13,320 bases of DNA from CAZDHT01 sp964505325 (lineage in GTDB: Bacteria > Planctomycetota > PUPC01). Where the stretch lies: the NCBI GenBank assembly GCA_964505325.1, contig CAZDHT010000143.1, positions 1 through 13,320 of the forward strand. Reading direction: 5' to 3'. Positions within the stretch are counted from its first letter, which is position 1. The number at the start of each line of letters is the position of its first letter. The notes beneath the pieces were generated by a model. The model was given only the letters and a program-made list of their open reading frames with translations, searched no databases and had not been told where the DNA came from. Made by a program: the position numbers and the translations under genes. Shown here piece by piece: positions 6,568-12,784 of the stretch.

Positions 6568-8862
6568 TCATCGTGTCGTGCAGACGATGTTCACTCTCTT
6601 CTTGCCCAGCCCCTTGGCAGGCACAGCGATGAAGTCGCCGTCGATCGGCTCGCCGCCGACGGTGATGCCCGCCTTCCTGCCGCGACGAATCTCGACGTGA
6701 AAGTCGGTCCCGCGGAAGGGCCGGACGAACCTCGCCCGCCTCCACTTCGACGGCAACAGCGGGCGCAGATGGAAGCCGTCGAGCGTTCTGCGGAAGCCGA
6801 CCAGCCGGTCGACGCAGTTGACCATGTTCCAGGCGACGGTGCCGGTCCGCCAGGAATCGTCCGAGACGTGATGCTTCATCCGCATGGCTGACGGGCCGAC
6901 ATACCCGTTGCTCTGGGCGTACGGCTCGGACTTCTCCTCGCCGGGCAGGATGCGCGTGAAGGTCTCGAACGCCTTGTCGGCTCGGCCGGCGTCGAAGTCC
7001 GCCGCTATCTTGAACGATGCGGCGTGACAGTAGACGTTGCCGTTGGTGAAGAAGCCCGGCGGGGTCCCGGTGAGCTGGCCGATGCCGGGATGGTACTTGG
7101 TGAACGGCGGCCAGTTGTGCACCGGGCCGACCGGCGTGTCGACGATGGGCTCGAGCTTGCGGGCGATCCGGGTGTACCGCGCGGCGTCGATCACGCCGGA
7201 CAGCAACGCCCACGACTGCGGGTTGATGAAGTACTTGCCCTCCTTCGCCTTGCTCGTGCCGATGGGCATGCCGTCGTCGTTGTACGAGTAGAGGAAGTGA
7301 TCGCCGTCCCATCCGTGCTTCAGGATGTTCTTCTTCAGCGCGGCGTATCGCCGCGCACAGCGCGCGGCGAGCTTCGTCTCCCCGCGCCGCCGGGCCATTT
7401 CGCCGACGAGCCTCAGCACCCGCGCCAGCGCGAAGCTCATCCAGATGCCCTCGCCCTTGCCCTTGACGCCGACCTTGTCCATCAGGTCATTCCAGTCGCC
7501 GTAGTGCACCAGGCTCAGGCCGCGCTTGCCCCGGTCGTTCCAGAGGAATTCCATCGCGCGCAGGTTGTGCTCCCAGATCGTCCCCCTGCCTCGGTCCGAG
7601 TAGCCCGCGATCTGATCGAGGATCGACAGATCCCCGGTCTCACTGAGCAGCGCGTCGGTGGCGTGGCTGATCCAGGAGGGCGAGTCGGCGTAGTGTTTGT
7701 CCGCCGAGGCGATGTCCATGCTGGCCACGCGGAACGCCCGCGGGCAGAAGCCGTCGGACCGCTGGTTCCGCAACGCCTTCTTGAGCATCTCCAGCGCCCG
7801 CGCCGGGTTGACGATGCTCATGCCGGCGGCGTCCTGGCAGGTGTCGCGGTATCCCTTGAAGTAGAACCGCGCCCAGTCGGCCATCAGGTACAACTGGTGC
7901 TTGAGCCAGACGTTGAAGAGGCGGTTGAAGTCCGCGTCGGGCGTCTCCAGCTTCAGCCGGCCGAGGCGCGCGACGTTCTGCTTCCTGATGGCGGCCAATT
8001 CCCGGTCGATCTTGGCGCCGTCGGCGAAGGCGCGGATCATCCGCCGCGCCTCGGCGGCGTCTCGCACGATGCCCAGCACCACGTTCATCGTCCGCGCGGC
8101 CTTCGGCTTGAGCTTCAGGTTGTGCTGGAGGGCGCCGACGAGGTACTCGGCGCTGGCCACGCTGTTGCCCAGCCGGCCCTCGGCGACCCGCTGCGGCCGG
8201 GCATAGCTCCGCGTGACGCCGAGGAAGTGGTCCTTGCTCACGTCCCAACGCTGCACCTTGCGGTCGGCGTACATGAACGCGCGGTACTTCTCGTCGACCA
8301 CGGTATACGTCATGTTCCTGAAGAACAGGAAGTTCCCGGCCCGGTCGAAGTCGGCGCTCAGGCCGCCGACGTAGCCGTAGGGCATGTTCACGCCGTCGAG
8401 CATCACGTTGGCGACGGTGAAAAGCGACAGGTCGCGGGCGCGGCGGGACTCGTTGGTCACGCGGACCGTCCAGATTTCGCCCGGGTGCTTCCGCGGCACG
8501 AAGACACGGAACTCGACGCGTATGCCATTCTTGAGGGTCCGCAGGATGGTGTAGCCCAGCCCGTGGCGGCATTCGAACTCATCGTGCTCGGTCAGGCACG
8601 GCAGGTAGCCCGCGCTCCAGAACTCGCCGGTGGCATTGTCGCGGATGTAGATCCAGCGGGGGGCTTCTCGCATGTCCTGCTTGCCGAACAGGTTCGTGAC
8701 CACCCCTTCGTCGCTCTGGTACAGGGAGGATCCGTTCATGTGCTGGCCGGCGCAGGCGAGGTAGGTCGGATTCCAGAAGTAGTTGAACCAGTCCCGGGGC
8801 GGGCGGGGATCGGTGATCACATACTCCAGCCCGTCGTCCGTGAAGTCTCCGTACTTGCCCAT
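6568..8862 (-). CDS. GH94-type glycoside phosphorylase (cellobiose/chitobiose phosphorylase-like)
   Basis: A 764-residue enzyme expected to cleave a beta-linked disaccharide with phosphate, giving a sugar 1-phosphate. The N-terminus (GDFTDDGLEYVITDPRPPRDWFNY) is typical of GH94. A beta-sandwich domain (about 1-290) is followed by an (alpha/alpha)6 barrel. D456 in YGDWND is the expected general acid; GKGEGIW at 468-474 follows it as in the family. R339-D340 in GYRDTCQD and W671-R-T-G-T675 match the substrate and phosphate regions. No signal peptide is present, fitting intracellular phosphorolysis. The ATG at 8862 has only a weak purine-rich site (GGGGAAA), but the start matches relatives. It is the first gene of the operon, and a candidate promoter lies at 8966-8938. 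The exact disaccharide is unknown. Confidence 0.88.
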   Translation of the reverse strand: MGKYGDFTDDGLEYVITDPRPPRDWFNYFWNPTYLACAGQHMNGSSLYQSDEGVVTNLFGKQDMREAPRWIYIRDNATGEFWSAGYLPCLTEHDEFECRHGLGYTILRTLKNGIRVEFRVFVPRKHPGEIWTVRVTNESRRARDLSLFTVANVMLDGVNMPYGYVGGLSADFDRAGNFLFFRNMTYTVVDEKYRAFMYADRKVQRWDVSKDHFLGVTRSYARPQRVAEGRLGNSVASAEYLVGALQHNLKLKPKAARTMNVVLGIVRDAAEARRMIRAFADGAKIDRELAAIRKQNVARLGRLKLETPDADFNRLFNVWLKHQLYLMADWARFYFKGYRDTCQDAAGMSIVNPARALEMLKKALRNQRSDGFCPRAFRVASMDIASADKHYADSPSWISHATDALLSETGDLSILDQIAGYSDRGRGTIWEHNLRAMEFLWNDRGKRGLSLVHYGDWNDLMDKVGVKGKGEGIWMSFALARVLRLVGEMARRRGETKLAARCARRYAALKKNILKHGWDGDHFLYSYNDDGMPIGTSKAKEGKYFINPQSWALLSGVIDAARYTRIARKLEPIVDTPVGPVHNWPPFTKYHPGIGQLTGTPPGFFTNGNVYCHAASFKIAADFDAGRADKAFETFTRILPGEEKSEPYAQSNGYVGPSAMRMKHHVSDDSWRTGTVAWNMVNCVDRLVGFRRTLDGFHLRPLLPSKWRRARFVRPFRGTDFHVEIRRGRKAGITVGGEPIDGDFIAVPAKGLGKKRVNIVCTTR

Positions 8863-8937
8863 GGTCTGTTTCCCCAGCAGATGAGTGTCGTCTCAACGTC
8901 CGTGCGCCGGCCCTCCTGAGCGCGTCGTCCGCTGCCA

Positions 8938-8966
8938 ACTTTACCGCGGCGGGTCTCGGAGCGCAA
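8938..8966 (-). promoter_or_regulatory. Candidate sigma-70 promoter of the GH94-GH2-sulfatase operon
   Basis: On the minus strand TTGCGC (8966-8961) and TAAAGT (8943-8938) are 17 bases apart. This would start transcription near 8931 and leave a leader of about 70 bases before the ATG at 8862. Both hexamers are imperfect, so the call rests on spacing and position. Confidence 0.35.
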
Positions 8967-9020
8967 CCGCAAGTCCGGCGTACGAGGCTCTCCGCAGGTC
9001 CCATTTTGATCCCGGGAGGA

Positions 9021-9049
9021 TTGCGGAGGCCGGTGGATGATGCTAGACT
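9021..9049 (+). promoter_or_regulatory. Candidate promoter of the truncated secreted-protein gene
   Basis: TTGCGG (9021-9026), a 17-base spacer, and TAGACT (9044-9049), with TG at 9041-9042 giving an extended -10. It lies about 48 bases before the ATG at 9104 and points away from the operon promoter, forming a divergent control region. Confidence 0.45.
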
Positions 9050-9103
9050 GCCGCGGTGGCCGGGCCACACTGACGCCGGGCCGGCGAAAAGACGGATTGC
9101 ACC

Positions 9104-9384
9104 ATGAGCCGAGCTTTTCTCCCACCCCCATGGATGGCGCTGGCCGCTGTCTGTGCGCTTGCGCCGTCCCCGAGGGCCATCGCGGCCGCCGCTGACGGCG
9201 GGCACGTCGTGCTGGACACGATGGGCGCCTGGCGGCTGCACCACACGCTCGAGCCGCCGGTGATCCTCTACCCGGCCGGGCCAAACGAGGTCCGCTTCGG
9301 TCAGACGTGGCTCAATCACCCGACCGCTTCGCCGCCAGCCGGCTGGACGCGGGCGGACTTCGACGACAGCGGCTGGCAGCTTTA
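9104..9384 (+). pseudogene. 5' fragment of a secreted carbohydrate-related protein
   Basis: The reading frame starts MSRAFLPPPWMALAAVCALAP, with a hydrophobic stretch and an A-I-A-A-A cut region, so the product was exported. Residues about 30-93 (MGAWRLHHTLEPPV, TWLNHPTASPPAGW, ADFDDSGWQLY) look like the beginning of a galactose-binding jelly roll as found in large PVC glycosidase-like proteins. After about 9384 the frame stays open to 9595 but becomes Arg-rich antisense of the PIG-L gene, so the true 3' part is lost. No catalytic domain remains. The substrate class is inferred only from the N-terminal pattern. Confidence 0.6.
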
Positions 9385-9899
9385 CGGGCGAAGAACGAGA
9401 CAGCCCGGTGATCGAGGTGATCGTCTTTGGGATGGTGGGTCAAGATCACGCGTGGCTGAAGCACAACAAGGAGCTCCTCCAGAGCGGCAAGAAGCGTCTC
9501 CCCGTGGAACAGCATGTCCGGCGTGTACGCATCGTGATAGGGCACCCTGTCCGTATGGAGGAGCGGATCGTAGAAGGGAACGCCCTCGGCCTTGAAGAAA
9601 TCCTCCCGAAGCGCGGGTAAGGTCTGTCCGCCATCCGGCACTCCCATCAGGAAGAAGTCCCTGCGGGGAATTCCTATGATGCGCAGGAACTCGAGCAGCT
9701 CATCGATACGTCTCTCACCCATCTGATGGGGGCTATCTGTTTTTCGCGCCTCGGACACGTATGCCTCTCCCTTGGTCACGAGGATAAGGGAAACGCGCGA
9801 CTTCTTCTCCATCGCCCTGAACACCATGCCGGTGACGCTCTTGATGTCATCCGGGTGGGCCATGACCAGAACGACAGAGGACGATGGAGGTATGTTCAC
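9312..9899 (-). CDS. PIG-L (LmbE-like) deacetylase, 3'-truncated
   Basis: Family members are zinc enzymes that remove acetyl groups from N-acetylglucosaminyl compounds. The frame gives 195 residues. A-H15-P-D-D18 is the first metal motif and H-H-P-K-D-D-H161-L-D-H164 the second. Residues 1-172 look genuine (LILVTKGEAY, GERRIDELLEFLRIIGI, GVPDGGQ). After R172, at about 9384, the translation turns into Arg/Ser/Ala-rich antisense of the neighbouring secreted-protein fragment and ends at a chance stop. About 50-80 usual C-terminal residues are missing, so activity is doubtful. The start is GTG at 9899, with GAGGA at 9910-9906 six bases upstream. Confidence 0.8.
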   Translation of the reverse strand: MNIPPSSSVVLVMAHPDDIKSVTGMVFRAMEKKSRVSLILVTKGEAYVSEARKTDSPHQMGERRIDELLEFLRIIGIPRRDFFLMGVPDGGQTLPALREDFFKAEGVPFYDPLLHTDRVPYHDAYTPDMLFHGETLLAALEELLVVLQPRVILTHHPKDDHLDHRAVSFFARKAASRCRRSPPASSRLAAKRSGD

Positions 9900-10179
9900 T
9901 CTTTTTCCTCATCATAGTGAGTCAAGTCGAGGCAGCGACGGCCCCGCCACTCCTCGCTCTGCCACTTCGCCGCCGGTGACTATACACGGCAGGGGACGTG
10001 CGGTCCAAGCGAATCCCGAACGGACAATGCCGACGCACAGACCCCGTGCCGGCCCCTTTGGCGCCTCGTCTGCGACCTGACTCGTCCGGGCGAAGCGGAG
10101 CCCGGTCGGCTCGGCGCCAGTCCGATTGTCCTTGTTTTGTCCTTGTCTCAATGCTAACTTACCGGCAGCATTCGCAGGA

Positions 10180-10256
10180 AGGTGTCAGGACCCTTTTTCG
10201 GAGTATAGCTCAGAATTGGATCGCACCGTGTCGCCCGAAAAAGGGTCCTGACACCT
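10180..10256. repeat. Perfect 22-bp inverted repeat with 33-base spacer (REP/MITE-like)
   Basis: The left arm (10180-10201, beginning AGGTGTCAGGACCC and ending TTTTTCGG) is the exact reverse complement of the right arm at 10235-10256. Transcribed, it would form a very stable hairpin with a 33-base loop. The outer GTGTCAGG and inner A/T run resemble short palindromes mobilised by IS200-like REP-associated transposases, but this is from memory. No clear target duplication was found. It ends 38 bases before the hyi-like start and may terminate or insulate transcription. The DNA between 9911 and 10179 shows no gene or clear signal. Confidence 0.85.
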
Positions 10257-10293
10257 CTTGCCCGCGCAGATCACCTGCGAATAGGAGATCGTT

Positions 10294-11073
10294 ATGGGAC
10301 GGATCAAGCAGTCGTTCTGCTACGGACTGTTTCTGAGGGAAGGGATCACGATTGACGAGCTGCTGCGCCGTGCGAAGGAGATCGGCTTCGCCGCGGTCGA
10401 GCTGTGGCAGCGGGAGAACGCTCCGTTCGACGAGCTGGTCGAGGCGGCACAGAAGCACGGCCTGACCATCGCCTCGATGAGCGGCCACGCCTCGCTCGAG
10501 GACGGGCTGAACAACCCCGACAACCACGACCGCATCGCGGACGAGTTGCACGCCTCCATCGAGTTGGCCGCGTCGCTCGGCATCCCGGGTCTGATCTGTT
10601 TCAGCGGGGTCCGCAACGGCCGCGACGACGAGGAATCCATCGAGGTCTGCGCCGAGGGTCTCCGCCGTGCGGTCAAGTTCGCCGAGGAGAAGGGCATCAA
10701 CCTCAACATGGAACTGCTCAACTCGAAGCGGAACCACCCCGGCTACCAGTGCGACCACACCGCGTGGGGCGTCCGCGTCTGCGAGGCGGTCGGCTCGCCG
10801 CGGGCCAAGCTCCTCTACGACATCTATCACATGTCCATCATGGAAGGCGACTTGATCGAGACCATCCGGGCGAACATCAGCTACATCGGCCACTTCCACA
10901 CGGCGGGGAATCCGCGTCGCGGGCCGCTCGACGAGAACCAGGAGATCTACTACCCGGCGGTGTGCCGCGCCATCGCGGACACCGGCTACGACCTGTACGT
11001 CGGCCACGAGTTCAGCTTCCAGGGCGACCCGTTCGAGCACCTCGAAGCCGCGTTCAAGATGTGTGACGTATAG
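10294..11073 (+). CDS. Hydroxypyruvate isomerase family TIM-barrel protein
   Basis: A 259-residue, apparently intact sugar isomerase/epimerase-like protein. Hydroxypyruvate isomerases convert hydroxypyruvate to tartronate semialdehyde; relatives act on other sugars, so the exact reaction is open. Expected metal and catalytic residues are E140 in LNMELLNSKRNH, D176 and H179 in LLYDIYHM, H200 and H202 in IGHFHTAGNPRRG, and E239 in VGHEFSF. Length and motif order fit Hyi. AGGAG at 10283-10287 lies six bases before the ATG. There is no signal peptide, so it is cytoplasmic. It stands alone on the plus strand between repeat elements; the 22-bp inverted repeat directly upstream leaves no room for an obvious promoter between it and the gene. 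Confidence 0.88.
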   Translation: MGRIKQSFCYGLFLREGITIDELLRRAKEIGFAAVELWQRENAPFDELVEAAQKHGLTIASMSGHASLEDGLNNPDNHDRIADELHASIELAASLGIPGLICFSGVRNGRDDEESIEVCAEGLRRAVKFAEEKGINLNMELLNSKRNHPGYQCDHTAWGVRVCEAVGSPRAKLLYDIYHMSIMEGDLIETIRANISYIGHFHTAGNPRRGPLDENQEIYYPAVCRAIADTGYDLYVGHEFSFQGDPFEHLEAAFKMCDV

Positions 11074-11129
11074 CGGAGGCGCACGGCGGAGTGACCGAAA
11101 GTGATCCTCGGACCCGCGTTACCAGAATC

Positions 11130-11208
11130 GAGATCCTTCGCTTCGCTCAGGATGACAGGGTGGTGCGCATCGCTGAATCTGTCATTCTGAGCGTCAGCGA
11201 AGAATCTC
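11130..11208. repeat. Inverted pair of about 29-bp dispersed repeats
   Basis: The left arm starts GAGATCCTTCGCTTCGCTCA and ends GGATGACAG at 11158. The reverse complement of the right arm (11179-11208) starts GAGATTCTTCGCTGACGCTC and ends AGAATGACAG. They match at all but about three or four positions, with one extra base in the right arm. The motif resembles a widely dispersed palindromic repeat of bacterial genomes (recalled, not searched). It lies between the hyi-like gene and the decayed region, and could act as a bidirectional hairpin after the hyi-like stop. Confidence 0.8.
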
Positions 11209-11250
11209 TACAAGAGACTGCACTGAGCTGCGGACACACAGGAGGGTGAC

Positions 11251-11412
11251 GTGAGAAGAGGGTTCGAGCCGACGAAGCCGGGGGAGACGCTCCGGGACGT
11301 GCTGGGCCGGGTCGGCCAGGCGGGGCGGCGCACCGACACGCTGTTCAGCAGCGCGGACATGATGCCGACCTTGCTCGGGCTGTGCGGGCTGCGTCCTTCG
11401 GATCGGCCGGGA
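11251..11412 (+). pseudogene. Sulfatase C-terminal fragment behind a foreign N-terminus
   Basis: A GTG at 11251 with AGGAGGG at 11240-11246 begins MRRGFEPTKPGETLRDVL, which is not sulfatase-like. From about residue 19, GRVGQAGRRTDTLFSSADMM and PTLLGLCGL match the DTLxSxxDxMPTLLGLCG region of S1 sulfatases. Homology stops near 11412 (RPSDRPG); the frame then runs on to 11811 without sense. The catalytic N-terminal half and the C-terminal tail are both absent. The N-terminal PT-PGE-LRDVL pattern weakly recalls HigA-type antitoxins, but 18 residues are not enough. Confidence 0.55.
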
Positions 11413-11434
11413 GTCTGGGCGGACAACGGAGTTC

Positions 11435-11570
11435 ATGATTCCCGAGGCGCCGAGGCATTCGGTGCGGACGCTCGTTTCGGCGGGCGACACCCTGTGGGCG
11501 GGGCTGTACACCGTGCCTGGGGTGGTGGCCGAGCTCGGCGAGGAGAACATGCTGTGCACGTCGAGCGCGT
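11435..11570 (+). pseudogene. Unidentified coding-like fragment in a new frame
   Basis: The frame starting MIPEAPRHSVRTLVSAGDTL and continuing WAGLYTVPGVVAELGEENML has strong G/C preference at third codon positions, unlike the other frames, so it probably was coding. It is offset from the sulfatase fragment before it and collides with the minus-strand fragment near 11570. V-R-T-L-V-S-A-G-D-T-L-W-A-G faintly resembles a beta-propeller strand; I do not recognise the family. No ribosome site was seen before the ATG, so this is likely an internal piece. Confidence 0.35.
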
Positions 11571-11707
11571 TCGACGGCCGCCGCGTCGCCATCGAGCAGC
11601 CGGAACGTGCCGGGGTCCGCCAGCTCGCCCTCCGCGAACGGAACGCCGAACGCGACCGGCGCCGTCCGGTCCAGCTTCGAGAACTTCTCGAACGTCAGCG
11701 TGTTCAT
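11570..11707 (-). pseudogene. 5' fragment of a RIFT-barrel lyase-like gene
   Basis: The ATG at 11707 is preceded by GAGGGG with a five-base gap, so this is a real gene start. Residues 1-45 contain PVAFGVPFAEGELADPGTF and RLLDGDAAAV, the pattern of the N-terminal RIFT-barrel domain of YetA / exo-rhamnogalacturonan-lyase-like proteins. Beyond about residue 45 the translation becomes antisense of the fragment on the other strand, so the rest of what is normally a long protein is missing. The family assignment is from pattern memory and covers only a short stretch. Confidence 0.45.
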
Positions 11708-11726
11708 CGTGGCCCCTCGTTGCGCT

Positions 11727-11796
11727 GGGCAGACAGGAATGTCTGCCCCACCGTGCGATGAATCCTGGTTGGTGGGGGAGACGTTCCTGCCTGCCC
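11727..11796. repeat. Inverted pair of REP-like hairpins
   Basis: The left copy has GGGCAGAC (11727-11734), loop AGGAAT, GTCTGCCC (11741-11748), a perfect eight-pair stem followed by CACCG. The right copy, on the other strand, is GGTGGGGGAGACGTTCCTGC followed by CTGCCC (11771-11796), with two stem mismatches. The pair fills the gap between the truncated gene start at 11707 and the methyltransferase stop at 11799, where the right copy may help end transcription. Confidence 0.75.
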
Positions 11797-11798
11797 GT

Positions 11799-12680
11799 CT
11801 ACAGCTCGTAATTCAGGATCAGCAGCTCGCGGCCGGTGACTTTGCGCTCCTTGCGGCCGGCGGCCTTGGCTGCCTTGGTCACCGCGTAGCGGCCGCAATA
11901 CTTCCACTCGAGCTCGATGAACCGCCAGCCGGGATAGAGCTCCCGTGCTTCGGGGCAGTCGTCGTAAGAGATCATCACCTTCGCCGGGATGGCGCCGAGC
12001 GCCGCGGCGAGCCGCCGATGGCACGCCTTGTCGAACGACTTGTCGTAGAGCTTGTCAGTGATGTGCCCTGTGCTCTCGCGGTAGTACGGCGGATCGGCGT
12101 AGATGAAGGTGTCGGCTGTGGCGCCCGCGAGGCACTTCTCGTAGCTCTGGCACGTGATCCTCACGCCCTGCAACTTGGCGGAGACTTGTTCCAGGTGCGC
12201 CAGCTTCTTGTCGAGTTTGCTCCAGCCCTCGGGGTTGCTGAAATACAGGCGCGACTTCCGCTTCGGGTCGAACACCACGCGCCCGCCCCAGACCGTGCGG
12301 TTCAGATAGTAATACTGCATGGCGCGTTCGAGCAGGTGGTCCGTGCCGCGCGCGGTCATCAGGTCGGTGCGCTCGAACGCCCAGTAGTTGAAGCGCTGGC
12401 GGCGGTCGCCGTTCTGTTCCCGGCACTTTCCGGCGAACGCGTCGAAGTTGTCGCGGAGCGTGCGCCACAGCGCATAGAGCCCCGGGTGCAGGTCGTTGAT
12501 CCAGTTGTTTCGCGCCTTCGGCGTGAAGAAGAAGATAGCGGCGCCGCCCGCGAAGATCTCGCGGTAGTCCGTGTGCGGTGGGATGTGCGGCGCGAACATC
12601 TTCGCCACCCGCGTCTTCCCGCCGGGATAGCGGAGGGGTGAACGAAGCGGCTGCTTGGGGTCAAACGGCGTGTCGGGCAT
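11799..12680 (-). CDS. D12-class (Dam-type) adenine-specific DNA methyltransferase
   Basis: A 293-residue enzyme that would transfer a methyl group from S-adenosylmethionine to adenine N6. RYPGGKTRVAKMFAPHIP (17-34) and YREIFAGGAAIFFF (39-52) form the AdoMet-binding region; DPPYY at 196-200 is catalytic motif IV (DPPY). Length fits the D12 class (about 260-300). The ATG at 12680 is chosen over a TTG at 12728 because GAGGA at 12690-12686 lies five bases before it and the protein then begins close to the conserved PLRYPGGK. No restriction endonuclease lies beside it, so it is an orphan that may be of phage or mobile origin or a remnant of a restriction system. The target sequence is unknown. 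Confidence 0.92.
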   Translation of the reverse strand: MPDTPFDPKQPLRSPLRYPGGKTRVAKMFAPHIPPHTDYREIFAGGAAIFFFTPKARNNWINDLHPGLYALWRTLRDNFDAFAGKCREQNGDRRQRFNYWAFERTDLMTARGTDHLLERAMQYYYLNRTVWGGRVVFDPKRKSRLYFSNPEGWSKLDKKLAHLEQVSAKLQGVRITCQSYEKCLAGATADTFIYADPPYYRESTGHITDKLYDKSFDKACHRRLAAALGAIPAKVMISYDDCPEARELYPGWRFIELEWKYCGRYAVTKAAKAAGRKERKVTGRELLILNYEL

Positions 12681-12784
12681 CCAGTTCCTCGTCGGTCTGC
12701 GTTCGCAGGGACTATAGGCAGGGAGCAACGCCAGTTAGTTCCCCAATCACGCCGGGGCCTATGCGGGTCCGGTGGGTCGGTCGC

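Noticed and set aside
7024..8919. A 631-codon plus-strand frame
   Set aside because: It is antisense to the GH94 gene and has no recognisable domain or ribosome site.
9912..10151. A 79-codon minus-strand frame
   Set aside because: No ribosome site or motif and a composition like the surrounding non-coding DNA.
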